A stretch of DNA of 64,000 bases from Rhodanobacter sp. Its GTDB lineage: Bacteria; Pseudomonadota; Gammaproteobacteria; Xanthomonadales; Rhodanobacteraceae. Below the pieces are notes generated by a model. It saw only the letters and a program-made list of their open reading frames with translations, did not search any database and was not told the origin of the DNA. The position numbers were made by a program, and so were the translations under genes. Positions 19,350-27,635 of the stretch are shown in pieces (position 1 is the stretch's first letter; each line of letters opens with the position of its first letter). The stretch lies in NCBI GenBank assembly GCA_040371205.1, contig AP031382.1, positions 3,345,562-3,409,561 of the forward strand. The letters run 5' to 3'.

Positions 19350-20387
19350 ATGCCCAAGCACTACCTCCTCTACGGGTCCGAGCGCTACGCGCTGGCGATC
19401 CTGCGTCCGATCCAGGCGGCGATCCGCGCGCGCGGCGACGAGGCGGCGTGGTTCTTCGACGGCCCCGGCGCGGAGGACCTGCACGCCGACGAGCGCCTGC
19501 TGACGGTGGCCGAAGTGCGCGCCTGGAAGCCGCTGGCGGTGATCACCTCGTCCAACGCCGTGCCGCACTTCTTCCCCGGCGTGAAGGTGGAAACCTTCCA
19601 CGGCTTCGACGCGGGCAAGCCGCGCCACATCTACGTGCGCGGCTTCTTCGACCTGTACTGCACCACCGGGCCGCGCGACACCGCGCAGTTCCAGGCCATC
19701 GCCGACAAAGTCGGCCACTTCAGCGTGATCGAGACGGGCTTTCCCAAGATCGACCCCTTCATGCGCGAACTCGGCGGCGCCATCCCGCCGGTGCGCACGC
19801 CGCCGGTGATCCTCTACCACTCCACCTTCTCGCCGTCGTGGAGCGCGGCGGAAAAACTGTACGACGAGGTGAAGCGGCTGTCGCGCGACGGCCGCTGGCG
19901 CTGGATCGTCAGCTTCCACCCGAAGATGAATCCGGACACGGTGGCGAAGTTCAAGGCGCTGCAGAACGCGCACCTGAGCTTCGCCGAGAACGACAACATC
20001 CTCGAACTGTTCGGCCAGGTCGACATGATGTGCTCGGACACCAGCTCCGCGCTCAACGAGTTCCTGCTCACCGGCAAGCCGGTGGTGACCTTCGACAACC
20101 GCCGCCCCGGCCCGCAGCTGATCGACATCCACGACGCGAGGGATTTCGAGCCGGCGATCGAGCGCGCGCTGAGCCGCCCGGCCGAGCTGATGCAGGCCAT
20201 CCGCGAATACGCCGACGCCATCCATCCCTACCGCGACGGCCGTTCCAGCGAGCGCGTGCTGGACGCCATCGACACCTTCGTCGCCCATGGCGGCAAGAAC
20301 CGGCGCGCCAAGCCGGGCAATCTCTGGCGCAAGCTCAAGATCCGCCGCCGCATCGGCTACTGGGGGCCGGCGCGCTGGCCGCGCTGA
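19350..20387 (+). CDS. CDP-glycerol glycerophosphotransferase-like protein
   Basis: A 345-residue soluble GT-B-like protein resembling the CDP-glycerol:glycerophosphate transferase (TagB/TagF/SpsB) family. Visible are LYGSERYALAILRP at the N-terminus, KVETFHGFDAGKPRHIY (the family's conserved HG motif), ILYHSTFSPSWSA, FHPKMNP and MMCSDTSSALNEFLLTGKPVV (close to the typical SDxSS...E motif near residues 230-240). The C-terminus is very basic and may bind membrane lipid. Family members transfer glycerol-phosphate or similar units to glycans; the real donor here is unknown. The REP-like element separates it from the WaaE-like gene; both lie in the glycan region. Confidence 0.72.
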   Translation: MPKHYLLYGSERYALAILRPIQAAIRARGDEAAWFFDGPGAEDLHADERLLTVAEVRAWKPLAVITSSNAVPHFFPGVKVETFHGFDAGKPRHIYVRGFFDLYCTTGPRDTAQFQAIADKVGHFSVIETGFPKIDPFMRELGGAIPPVRTPPVILYHSTFSPSWSAAEKLYDEVKRLSRDGRWRWIVSFHPKMNPDTVAKFKALQNAHLSFAENDNILELFGQVDMMCSDTSSALNEFLLTGKPVVTFDNRRPGPQLIDIHDARDFEPAIERALSRPAELMQAIREYADAIHPYRDGRSSERVLDAIDTFVAHGGKNRRAKPGNLWRKLKIRRRIGYWGPARWPR

Positions 20388-20397
20388 ACGGCGACGG

Positions 20398-20610
20398 TCA
20401 ACGCTCGCGCAAGGGATCGAGCAGGCGCTTCAAGCCGTTGTGGTCGATCTCCAGCATCAGCGCGAGCAGGCGGCCGAGTTCGCCGGGCGGAAAGCCCTTG
20501 CGCGCGAACCACGCAAGGTAGGCGCCGGGCAGGTCGGCGAGCAGGTGGCCCTGGTACTTGCCGAACGGCATGCGCATCGTCACCAGGCGCTTGAGATCGT
20601 CGGCTTCCAT
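20398..20610 (-). CDS. DUF3820 family protein
   Basis: A 70-residue protein of the DUF3820 family. It has the short conserved signature MPFGKYQGHLLADLPGAYL and a second block LEIDHNGLKRLL. Related segments occur at the C-terminus of some exonucleases, but no activity is established. The ATG overlaps the stop of the AAA ATPase gene by one base (TGATG), which ties its production to that ATPase. It ends ten bases from the convergent CDP-glycerol-transferase-like gene. Confidence 0.8.
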   Translation of the reverse strand: MEADDLKRLVTMRMPFGKYQGHLLADLPGAYLAWFARKGFPPGELGRLLALMLEIDHNGLKRLLDPLRER

Positions 20611-22082
20611 CAGTCCGCCGCCACGCAGCGCCCCTGCGCCCAGGCGCGCAACGCCTCCACCTGCTCGCGCATCAGCACCGACAGCGGGCGGGTCTGGCCC
20701 AGCGCGGCGCGCAGGACGGCCTGGTCCAGCCGGCCGCGGCCGGCGACGTCGTACAGCGCGCTGACGATGGCCTGTTCGATCTCGGCGCCGGAGAAACCTT
20801 CGCTGGCCGCGGCGAGCTCGGGCAGGTCGAATGCGGCGGGGTCGAGCTGGCGGCGCTTCAGGTGCAGGGCGAAGACGGCCTCGCGCACGTCGGCGCGCGG
20901 CAGGTCGACGAAGAAGATCTCGTCGAAGCGGCCCTTGCGCAGCAGCTCGGCGGGCAGCTCGTGCACCGCGTTGGCGGTGGCCACCACGAACACCTTGGAC
21001 TTGCGCTCGGCCATCCAGGTCAGCAGGTAGCCGAGCACGCGGCGCGACACGCCGCCATCCTCGCCGCCGCTGGCCAGGCCCTTCTCGATCTCGTCGATCC
21101 ACAGCACGCAGGGCGCCAGCAATTCGCTGCTGGCCAACGCCTCGCGCAGGTTCTTCTCGGTCTCGCCCTGGTACTTGTCGTACAGCGCGCCGAAATCCAG
21201 CCGCACCAGCGGCACGCCGAAGCCCCCGGCGATGGCCTTGGCCGCGAGGCTCTTGCCGCAGCCCTGCACGCCGAGCAGCAGCACGCCCTTGGGCGGATCG
21301 AGCACCGGATCGGGTTCGGCGGCGAGGAACACCGCGCGACGCCGTTGCACCCATTCGCGCACGCGCGCCACGCCGGCGACGTCGGCGAAGCTGGCGGTGG
21401 CGTATTCGTAGTGCAGCAGGCCCGAGCGGTTGAGCAGGGCGAACTTGGACTGCATCAGCTCGGGCAGGTCTTGCGCCCCCAGCGCGCCGTCGTTGTAGAT
21501 CAGCTTGCGCACGATGCGCCGCGCGTCCTGGGCGGACAGGCCGAGCAGGTTGCGCACGATGGTGCGCGCGGCGTCGTTGTCCACCTCCAACTGGCGGCCG
21601 TGCTCGCGCTGCCAGGCCAGCGCCTCGCCGCGCATGATGGCGGCCAGTGCCTTGAGGTCGGGCAGCGCCAGCGGCACGCGCAGCGCCAGCGCTTCCAGTT
21701 CGTCCGGCAGCTCCACCTTCGCGCCCACCAGCACGAGGGTATGCGCGGCGCAGCGTTGCCGCTGTACGATCTCGCGCAGCATGCGCTGGCTCATCGCGTA
21801 GCCGAGCAGGCCGTGGAAATCGAACAGCAGGTACACGCCGCGCTCGGGCTCGGCGCGGATCGCCTCCAGCGTGCTGGTGACGTCGGCGGCCCTTGGCGTG
21901 TCGCGCCGCGCGAAGTCCAGGCGCTGCAGCCCCTCGGTCAGCGTCCAGCGCCACAGCGGATGCAGCGCCTGCGCGATCACGTGGCGGAAGCACTCGATCA
22001 CGCGCTGTTCGTCCACCGTCTCGATCACCAGCAGCGGCGTGGCGGCGCGCACCAGGGTGGTGAGGTCTTGCAGTTCGCTCAT
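20610..22082 (-). CDS. AAA-family ATPase (Ycf46-like)
   Basis: A 490-residue soluble ATPase with an N-terminal region of about 230 residues and one AAA module. Walker A is GVQGCGKS (residues 271-278), Walker B is VLWIDEIEKG, followed by the sensor segment VVATANAVHELP and the arginine finger region LLRKGRFDEIFF. The degenerate P-loop-like N-terminal half and FDFHGLL resemble Ycf46-type proteins. No protease or nuclease domain is present, so it is probably a remodelling or regulatory ATPase. A strong GGAGG lies 5 bases before ATG 22082. It is coupled to the DUF3820 gene and divergent from the sorbosone-dehydrogenase-like gene. Confidence 0.82.
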   Translation of the reverse strand: MSELQDLTTLVRAATPLLVIETVDEQRVIECFRHVIAQALHPLWRWTLTEGLQRLDFARRDTPRAADVTSTLEAIRAEPERGVYLLFDFHGLLGYAMSQRMLREIVQRQRCAAHTLVLVGAKVELPDELEALALRVPLALPDLKALAAIMRGEALAWQREHGRQLEVDNDAARTIVRNLLGLSAQDARRIVRKLIYNDGALGAQDLPELMQSKFALLNRSGLLHYEYATASFADVAGVARVREWVQRRRAVFLAAEPDPVLDPPKGVLLLGVQGCGKSLAAKAIAGGFGVPLVRLDFGALYDKYQGETEKNLREALASSELLAPCVLWIDEIEKGLASGGEDGGVSRRVLGYLLTWMAERKSKVFVVATANAVHELPAELLRKGRFDEIFFVDLPRADVREAVFALHLKRRQLDPAAFDLPELAAASEGFSGAEIEQAIVSALYDVAGRGRLDQAVLRAALGQTRPLSVLMREQVEALRAWAQGRCVAAD

Positions 22083-22172
22083 GCGTCCTCCGTCGGAGCG
22101 CGCACATTAGCAGGGCAGCCGTGCGGCACGGATGGGTATACGCTTGGTTTTCCGCCGATCCGGAGTCGTGCC

Positions 22173-23279
22173 ATGCGCCTGCCTTCGTTGTTGTCGTTGC
22201 TGGCCCCGCTGATGCTGCTCGCCGCGCCCGCGTTCGGCGCGGTGCAGCTGGACAAGCTCGTGCTGCCCAAGGGTTTCCACATCGCGGTGTATTCCGACCA
22301 GGTGCCGAACGCGCGCGAGATCGCGCTGGGCGCGAAGGGCACGGTGTTCGTGGGCTCGATGGACGCAGGCAAGGTCTATGCGCTCACCGACACCCGGCAC
22401 GACGGCCATGCCGACAAGGTGCGCGTGCTCGCCAGCGGGCTGGAGATGCCGGTAGGCGTGGCGTTCCGCCACGGCAACCTCTATGTCTCGGCGGTGAACC
22501 GCATCGTCGTGCTGCGCGACATCGAGGATCACCTCGACGATCCGCCCAAGCCGGAACTGGTCACCGACAAGCTGCCCAGCGATACGCACCACGGCTGGCG
22601 CTTCATCGCCTTCGGCCCCGACGGCAAGCTCTACGTGCCGATCGGCGCACCCTGCAACATCTGCGACAAGGGCAAGGCCTACGCCAAGCTCACCCGCATG
22701 AACGCCGACGGCAGCGGCATGCAGGACGTGGCCTACGGCATCCGCAACACCGTGGGCTTCGACTGGCGCCCCGGCTCGCACCAGCTGTGGTTCACCGACA
22801 ACGGCCGCGACATGCTGGGCGACGACATCCCCAGCGACGAACTGAACCGGCTCTCGCACCTGGGCGAGCACTTCGGCTATCCGTATTGCCACGAGGGCGA
22901 CATCCTCGACCCCGAGTTCGGCAAGGGCCACTCCTGCAAGGACTACACGCCGCCGGTGCTCAAGCTCGGTGCGCACGTGGCTTCGCTGGGCATGCGCTTC
23001 TACGAGGGCCGCATGTTCCCCGCCAGCTACAAGGGCGCGATCCTGATCGCCGAGCACGGCTCGTGGAACCGCAGCAAGAAATCCGGCTACCGCGTGATGA
23101 CGGTGCGCCTGGACGGCAACAAGGTAGCGAGCTACCAACCGCTGATCACCGGCTTCGAGCAGAACGAACAGGCCTGGGGCCGCCCGGTGGACGTACAACC
23201 CTTGCCCGACGGCAGCGTGCTGGTGAGCGACGACCTTGCAGGGGCCGTATACCGGGTGACTTACGACGGCCGCGATTAG
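22173..23279 (+). CDS. Sorbosone dehydrogenase-family (PQQ-type beta-propeller) protein, exported
   Basis: A 368-residue periplasmic protein with a signal peptide (cleavage after PAFG, about residue 22). The repeated blades fit the glucose/sorbosone dehydrogenase beta-propeller: LPKGFHIAVYSDQVPNARE, HGWRFIAFGPDGKLYVPIG, GIRNTVGFDW and WFTDNGRDMLGDD. Paired cysteines in PCNIC and in CHEGD...HSCKDY may form disulfides. The family oxidises sugars with PQQ, but the true substrate is not known and no PQQ biosynthesis genes are in view. GGAG lies 8 bases before ATG 22173. Confidence 0.82.
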   Translation: MRLPSLLSLLAPLMLLAAPAFGAVQLDKLVLPKGFHIAVYSDQVPNAREIALGAKGTVFVGSMDAGKVYALTDTRHDGHADKVRVLASGLEMPVGVAFRHGNLYVSAVNRIVVLRDIEDHLDDPPKPELVTDKLPSDTHHGWRFIAFGPDGKLYVPIGAPCNICDKGKAYAKLTRMNADGSGMQDVAYGIRNTVGFDWRPGSHQLWFTDNGRDMLGDDIPSDELNRLSHLGEHFGYPYCHEGDILDPEFGKGHSCKDYTPPVLKLGAHVASLGMRFYEGRMFPASYKGAILIAEHGSWNRSKKSGYRVMTVRLDGNKVASYQPLITGFEQNEQAWGRPVDVQPLPDGSVLVSDDLAGAVYRVTYDGRD

Positions 23280-23340
23280 CGGGTGCGCTTGCGCATCCCA
23301 TGCGGCATGCTTTGAGCATTCCCTTGCCCCGGAGACCCCC

Positions 23341-23955
23341 ATGCAATTGCGCAGCGACAACTTCAGCGACCACCAGCCCATTCCCGCCGCCAACGCCTTC
23401 GGCAAGCCCGGCGCGCCGGTGGCCTTGTCCGACAACCGCAGCCCGCACCTCGCGTGGAAGGATGCGCCGGAGGGCACGCGCTCGTTCGTGCTCACCTGCA
23501 TCGACACCGACGTGCCCAGCCGCGGCGACGACGTCAACCAGGAGGGCCGCCTGGTGCCTGCCGACCTGCCGCGCGTGGAGTTCGTGCACTGGCTGATGGC
23601 CAACATTCCCGAGGAATGCGGCGAGCTGGGCGAAGGCGCGTGCTGCGACGGCATCACGCCGCGCGGCAAGCGCGATCCGATCGGCCCGCCGGGCAGCGTG
23701 CAGGGCCTGAACGACTACACCGGCTGGTTCGCCGGCGACGCCGAGATGGGCGGCGACTATCTCGGCTACGACGGCCCGTGCCCGCCGTGGAACGACACCC
23801 TCGTGCATCACTACCACTTCCGTATTCATGCGATGGACTTAACAAAACTCGAATTGCGCAAAGGTTTTACGCTGGCCGAGTTGCGCAACGCGATGCGCGG
23901 CCACGTGCTGGCGGAGGCCGAACTGGTCGGCACGTACGCGATACGCAGGGTTTAA
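23341..23955 (+). CDS. YbhB/YbcL family PEBP-like protein
   Basis: A 204-residue protein related to phosphatidylethanolamine-binding proteins (Raf kinase inhibitor-like, YbhB/YbcL). Motifs visible: [20 protein letters not shown], a [10 protein letters not shown] loop, [10 protein letters not shown], and [20 protein letters not shown], which contains the ligand-pocket GPCPP signature. There is no signal peptide, so it is probably cytoplasmic. The insertion between the first strands is longer than in E. coli YbhB. No function is established for bacterial members. It follows the sorbosone-dehydrogenase-like gene after 61 bases and may share its transcript. Confidence 0.85.
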   Translation: MQLRSDNFSDHQPIPAANAFGKPGAPVALSDNRSPHLAWKDAPEGTRSFVLTCIDTDVPSRGDDVNQEGRLVPADLPRVEFVHWLMANIPEECGELGEGACCDGITPRGKRDPIGPPGSVQGLNDYTGWFAGDAEMGGDYLGYDGPCPPWNDTLVHHYHFRIHAMDLTKLELRKGFTLAELRNAMRGHVLAEAELVGTYAIRRV

Positions 23956-24032
23956 CGCGCCTTCACGCTGGAATGTCAGCCGTTGTGGATGAATGGCGAC
24001 CGTGGTCGGCATTCGTTCAAGAGGTCAAGGTC

Positions 24033-24191
24033 ATGCTTCACTACGCGCTGGTATTCCTGATCGTTGCCATCGTTGCCGCTGCACTGGGTTTCGGTGGCTT
24101 CATCGGCGGCGCGGCGGCGCTGATCGTGAAGATCCTGTTCGTCGCATTCCTGTTCTTGGCGATCGTTTCCTTCCTGCGCCGCGCGAAGTGA
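24033..24191 (+). CDS. DUF1328 (YtjA-like) small membrane protein
   Basis: A 52-residue protein with two hydrophobic helices, [20 protein letters not shown] and [18 protein letters not shown], ending in a basic tail (LRRAK). This is the hallmark of the DUF1328/YtjA family, which is often induced by envelope or osmotic stress. AAGG lies 6 bases before ATG 24033. It leads a run of small membrane-protein genes on the same strand, 30 bases before the DUF883 gene. Confidence 0.85.
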   Translation: MLHYALVFLIVAIVAAALGFGGFIGGAAALIVKILFVAFLFLAIVSFLRRAK

Positions 24192-24221
24192 ACCGAGGTT
24201 CCACACTTCTGGAGAAAGCTC

Positions 24222-24584
24222 ATGAACCAGCATCCGTCAACGACCCAGAACAACGGCTCCAACCGCATCGACGACGGCGCCGAGCGCATCAAGCAGGCCA
24301 CCTCCAACGCGGTGGCCGGCACCAAGGACGCCGTAAACCGCGCCGCTGACCACATCGAGGCCAGCCTGCACCGCGCCACCGACAAGGCGGCGGCCGGCGC
24401 GCACCAGGCCGGCGACAAGCTGGCCGACGCCAGCGAACGCGGCCGCGCCGCCTACGATGCCACCATGGACCGTGCCGACGAATGGCTGGGCCAGATGCGC
24501 AGTTACGTGCGCGAAAAACCGGTGCAGTCGCTGGCCATCGCGCTGGGCGCGGGCTGGCTGCTCGGCCGCCTGCTGCGGCGCTGA
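24222..24584 (+). CDS. DUF883 (ElaB/YqjD-like) membrane-anchored protein
   Basis: A 120-residue protein with a long polar, alanine-rich helical region and one C-terminal membrane segment (VQSLAIALGAGWLLGRLLRR). This layout matches the DUF883/ElaB/YqjD family. E. coli YqjD is a membrane-anchored ribosome-binding protein made in stationary phase; that role is only inferred here. The arrangement YqjD-like, then holin-like (YqjE), then YqjK-like mirrors the E. coli yqjDEK order. GGAG lies about 8 bases before ATG 24222. Confidence 0.82.
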   Translation: MNQHPSTTQNNGSNRIDDGAERIKQATSNAVAGTKDAVNRAADHIEASLHRATDKAAAGAHQAGDKLADASERGRAAYDATMDRADEWLGQMRSYVREKPVQSLAIALGAGWLLGRLLRR

Positions 24585-24590
24585 CCGCGC

Positions 24591-25043
24591 ATGCAGCAGG
24601 ATCCGGCGCGCGACCGCGACCAAGATCAAGATCGCGCGGCGCCGTCCTCGTCCCTGCTGGACGAACTGAACCGCCTCGTCCATGCGGCGCGGCGGCTGTT
24701 CGGCGCACAGTTGCACCTGCTCGCCGCCGAACTGGGGCTGGCGCGCAGCGCGGTGTCCTGGCTGCTGGCCGCCGCGCTGGTCGCCACCGTGGCCGGCGTG
24801 GCGCTGGGCCTGACCCTGCTGGGCCTGATCGGCGCATTGCTGGCGCTGTGGCTGCATTCGTGGATCTGGGCGCTGCTGGCGCTGGCCCTCTTGCAGGTGC
24901 TCCTGCTCGCCGGGGCAATCGCGCTGTTCCGCCGCTGCATGCGCTGGATGAGCCTGCCCGCCACGCGCCGCGAATGTAATGCGATGATGCGTGATACGTT
25001 TCAGCGCGCGGACAGCGGCAGCGCCGGGGAGGACAAGCCGTGA
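24591..25043 (+). CDS. Phage holin family (YqjE-like) membrane protein
   Basis: A 150-residue protein with two long hydrophobic helices (residues about 54-80 and 86-115) preceded by an amphipathic helix (LLDELNRLVHAARRLFGAQL). This fits the DUF1469/phage holin superfamily III proteins such as YqjE. Despite the name these are mostly chromosomal envelope proteins and there is no lysis gene nearby. Six bases separate it from the DUF883 gene, and its stop overlaps the next start (GTGA). Confidence 0.8.
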   Translation: MQQDPARDRDQDQDRAAPSSSLLDELNRLVHAARRLFGAQLHLLAAELGLARSAVSWLLAAALVATVAGVALGLTLLGLIGALLALWLHSWIWALLALALLQVLLLAGAIALFRRCMRWMSLPATRRECNAMMRDTFQRADSGSAGEDKP

Positions 25044-25333
25044 GCCTGTTCAAACAGATCGACATGGTGCGCGCGGCCGAGGCACGGGTGGCCGCGCATC
25101 GCGCGGAACTGGCCGCGCCGGCGTCGGCGTTGCTGGCGCGCGGGCAGCGGCATCCGCTGTTGATGCTGGGCGCGGCAGGCGGCGCGGGCTTCGTGCTGGG
25201 CAGCCTCGCTGCGTCGCCGCTGCGCGTGCCGGGACTGGGCGCGCTGCTGCGCGGCGGACTCGCCAGCGCGGTGGCGCAAGGCGTGCGGCTGTTCGCCGAA
25301 CTGGGCGCCGCCGCGGACGATGCCTCCGCATGA
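25040..25333 (+). CDS. YqjK-like small protein
   Basis: A 97-residue protein starting at GTG 25040 within the stop of the holin-like gene. The N-terminal 40 residues are helical and charged; a glycine/alanine-rich hydrophobic segment (LLMLGAAGGAGFVLGSLAAS) follows at about residues 40-60. Position and layout match YqjK, the third gene of the E. coli yqjDEK set, but similarity is weak and function unknown. Its stop overlaps the start of the AI-2E-type permease gene (ATGA). Confidence 0.65.
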   Translation: MSLFKQIDMVRAAEARVAAHRAELAAPASALLARGQRHPLLMLGAAGGAGFVLGSLAASPLRVPGLGALLRGGLASAVAQGVRLFAELGAAADDASA

Positions 25334-26457
25334 ACGCGCCGGACACCGGCGAAGCCGCCGACATCGCGACGCCACCGGCATCGGTACACGACCGGTTCGA
25401 GCGGCGCAGCGCACGCGGCACGCGCCGCCACCTGCGCGCCATCCGCGTGCTGCTCAACGCACTTCTGCTGCTGGCGCTGCTGTACACGGTGACGCTGTGC
25501 AAGGCGCTGCTGATTCCGCTGGTGCTGGCCGCCTTCATCGGCCTGGCGCTGAACCCGGTCGTGGCCCGCGTCGCCCGCCACGGTGTGCCGCGCTGGCTCG
25601 GCGCCAGCGTGCTGATGCTGGTGCTGGTCGGCAGCATCAGCACCGGGATCGGGCTGCTCACGCCGCCGGCGCTGGAGTGGTTCCACGATGCGCCGACCAC
25701 CGTGCGCAGTTTCGTACCGAAGCTGGAGCACTTCACCCAGCCGCTGGAAGCGGCGAACCGCGCCACGCAGACCCTGGTCAACGGCCATCCCGTGCGCACC
25801 AGGCCGCCACCGGTGGACGTGGCGGTGAGCGCGTGGGATGTGGTGTCCACCGCGCCCAAGGTGCTGGCGGCGGTGCTCACCGTGGTGCTGCTGGTGTTCT
25901 TCTTCCTCGTCTACGGCGAGGTGCTGCTGCGCCGGCTGGTGGAGATTACGCCAGGCTTCAACCACAAGCGGCAGGCAGTATCGGTGGTGCGCGGCATCCA
26001 GCAGGAGGTGTCGCGCTACATCCTCACCACCTTGCTGATCAATTTGTCGCTGGGCACGTTCACCACGGTGCTGCTGTGGCAATTGCGCATGCCGGACCCG
26101 CTGCTGTGGGGCGCGGTGGCGATGCTGGCCAACTTCATCCCCTACGTGGGCGCCATCGTCACCACCACCGTGCTGTTGCTGGTGGGGCTGGTGCACTTCG
26201 ACGACCTCACCCACGCCTTGCTGCCGGCGCTGTGCTTCGCCGGCCTCACCGCGTTCGAGGGCAACCTGGTGACGCCGCTGATCCTCGGCCGCCGCATGCG
26301 GCTCAGCCCCATCGCCATCCTGATCTGGTTGCTGGTGTGGGGCTGGCTGTGGGGCATTCCCGGCGCGCTGCTCGCGGTGCCGATGCTCACCAGCGTGAAG
26401 CTGATCGCCGAGCACGTGCGCGGCTGGGCGTGGTTCGCGCACATGGTGCAGCGGTAA
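25330..26457 (+). CDS. AI-2E family transporter (UPF0118)
   Basis: A 375-residue inner-membrane protein with about eight helices, typical of the AI-2E/UPF0118 (PerM/TqsA) family. Evident family features are PLVLAAFIGLALNPVV in the first helices, the soluble region between helices 3 and 4, LLWGAVAMLANFIPYVGAIV and the C-terminal GWLWGIPGALLAVPML. Members export diverse small molecules or act as Na+/H+ antiporters; the substrate cannot be inferred. ATG 25330 overlaps the preceding gene by four bases, so it belongs to the small-membrane-protein operon. Confidence 0.88.
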   Translation: MNAPDTGEAADIATPPASVHDRFERRSARGTRRHLRAIRVLLNALLLLALLYTVTLCKALLIPLVLAAFIGLALNPVVARVARHGVPRWLGASVLMLVLVGSISTGIGLLTPPALEWFHDAPTTVRSFVPKLEHFTQPLEAANRATQTLVNGHPVRTRPPPVDVAVSAWDVVSTAPKVLAAVLTVVLLVFFFLVYGEVLLRRLVEITPGFNHKRQAVSVVRGIQQEVSRYILTTLLINLSLGTFTTVLLWQLRMPDPLLWGAVAMLANFIPYVGAIVTTTVLLLVGLVHFDDLTHALLPALCFAGLTAFEGNLVTPLILGRRMRLSPIAILIWLLVWGWLWGIPGALLAVPMLTSVKLIAEHVRGWAWFAHMVQR

Positions 26458-26459
26458 CG

Positions 26460-26492
26460 GACCGCCTTGCGCGTCAGTCGCGCAAGGCGGTC
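26460..26492. terminator. Bidirectional terminator between AI-2E permease and aquaporin genes
   Basis: A perfect 14-bp stem (26460-26473 with 26479-26492) encloses a 5-base loop, TCAGT. It sits between two converging genes and includes part of the aquaporin stop codon. The stem is GC-rich; no T-run follows. Confidence 0.7.
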
Positions 26493-27180
26493 AATCCGGA
26501 TCGGACGCAGGCTTTCCCGTTGCCGTTGCCGGCTCATCCAGGATCCGCGCCGCCAGCAGCGCGACGGCGGTGCCGGCGAGCTGGGCCAGCACAAAGCCCG
26601 GCACGTCGCCGGGGCGGATGCCCGCGAACGTGCGGGTCAGCGCACGCGCCACGGTGACCGCCGGGTTCGCGAACGAAGTGCTTGCGGTGAACCAGTACGC
26701 GGCGAAGATGTAGCTCGCCACCAGCGCCGGCATCGCCGCGGGCCGGGCCCGCATGCCGAGCAGGATCGTGAGCAGCAGCCCCGCGGTGGCCACGCCCTCG
26801 CTCAGCCATTGCGCGCCGCCGCTGCGGACATGCGTGCCGGGTTGCAGCAGCGGCTGGCCGAACATGGCGTGCGCCAGCAGCACGCCGCAGACGGCGGCGA
26901 CGAGCTGCACCGCGATGTAGGCGATGGATTCGCCCGTGCCCAGCCTGCCGCGCAGGCGCATCGCCAGGCTCACCGCGGGATTGAAGTGCGCGCCGGAGAC
27001 CGGGCCGAGCACGGCGATCAATACGTACAGGATGCCGGCCGTCGCGGCCGCGTTCGCCAGCAGCGCGATGCCTGCGTTGCCGCCGGACAGCGCCATGCCC
27101 ATGATGCCCGAGCCCACTACCGTGGCGAGCAATGCGGCGGTACCGAGGAACTCGGCAGCCAGTCTTCGTGCCAGCGCCAT
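26491..27180 (-). CDS. aqpS: Aquaporin-family channel of the arsenic operon (AqpS-like)
   Basis: A 229-residue six-helix MIP-family channel. The two half-helix signatures are FNPAV (NPA at residues 67-69) and FANPAV (172-174). The arginine that normally follows the second NPA in water channels is valine here, so the selectivity filter should be wider (inference). In Sinorhizobium meliloti, AqpS encoded beside arsC lets arsenite flow out; the same job is likely here because the gene's ATG overlaps the arsC stop (TGATG) and no ArsB or Acr3 pump is present. It is the last gene of the arsR-arsI-arsC-aqpS set. Confidence 0.85.
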   Translation of the reverse strand: MALARRLAAEFLGTAALLATVVGSGIMGMALSGGNAGIALLANAAATAGILYVLIAVLGPVSGAHFNPAVSLAMRLRGRLGTGESIAYIAVQLVAAVCGVLLAHAMFGQPLLQPGTHVRSGGAQWLSEGVATAGLLLTILLGMRARPAAMPALVASYIFAAYWFTASTSFANPAVTVARALTRTFAGIRPGDVPGFVLAQLAGTAVALLAARILDEPATATGKPASDPD

Positions 27181-27563
27181 CACAGCTCCGCCAGCAGGCG
27201 CTTCACCCGCGCGGCGATCTCGTCGCGCACGGCGCGGTAGCCGGCGTCGTCCATCTCCTTGGGGTCGGGCAGGTTCCAGTCCTCGCGCCGCTTTGCGGGC
27301 ACCCATGGGCAGCGGTCGCCGCAGCCCATGGTGATCACGGCATCGAACTCGCCGTCGATGTCGTCGAGCGATTTCGACGCATGCGTGGCCAGGTCGTAGC
27401 CGAGCTCGGCCATGAAGCGCAGCGCCTTCGGATTGATCCGGCCGGACGGCGCCGAGCCCGCGCTCAAGGCCTCGACCGCGCCGCCGCCATGGATGTGCGC
27501 GAAGGCTTCGGCCATCTGGCTGCGGTTGGCGTTTTCGACGCAGACGAACAGGACGCGTTTCAT
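27180..27563 (-). CDS. arsC: Arsenate reductase, LMW-PTP type
   Basis: A 127-residue reductase converting arsenate to arsenite. The P-loop CVENANRS near the N-terminus (Cys8, CX5R) is the arsenate-binding site. Cys81 and Cys85 in MGCGDRCPWVP are the probable redox relay. Their spacing (CX3C) differs from the CX6C of S. aureus thioredoxin-coupled ArsC, so the reductant may differ. DPKEMDDAGYR carries the general-acid aspartate. The arsenite produced would leave through the aquaporin encoded immediately downstream. The gene lies 72 bases after arsI. Confidence 0.9.
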   Translation of the reverse strand: MKRVLFVCVENANRSQMAEAFAHIHGGGAVEALSAGSAPSGRINPKALRFMAELGYDLATHASKSLDDIDGEFDAVITMGCGDRCPWVPAKRREDWNLPDPKEMDDAGYRAVRDEIAARVKRLLAEL

Positions 27564-27635
27564 GGAAACGAACTCATGGCATGGGAACGTTGTGGGCGAA
27601 AGATGCAGTGGTGTGCGCGACAGCCAGGCGACCGC

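Noticed and set aside
23976..24233. Minus-strand small frame opposite the DUF1328 gene
   Set aside because: The plus strand carries the well-defined two-helix DUF1328 protein with a ribosome-binding site.
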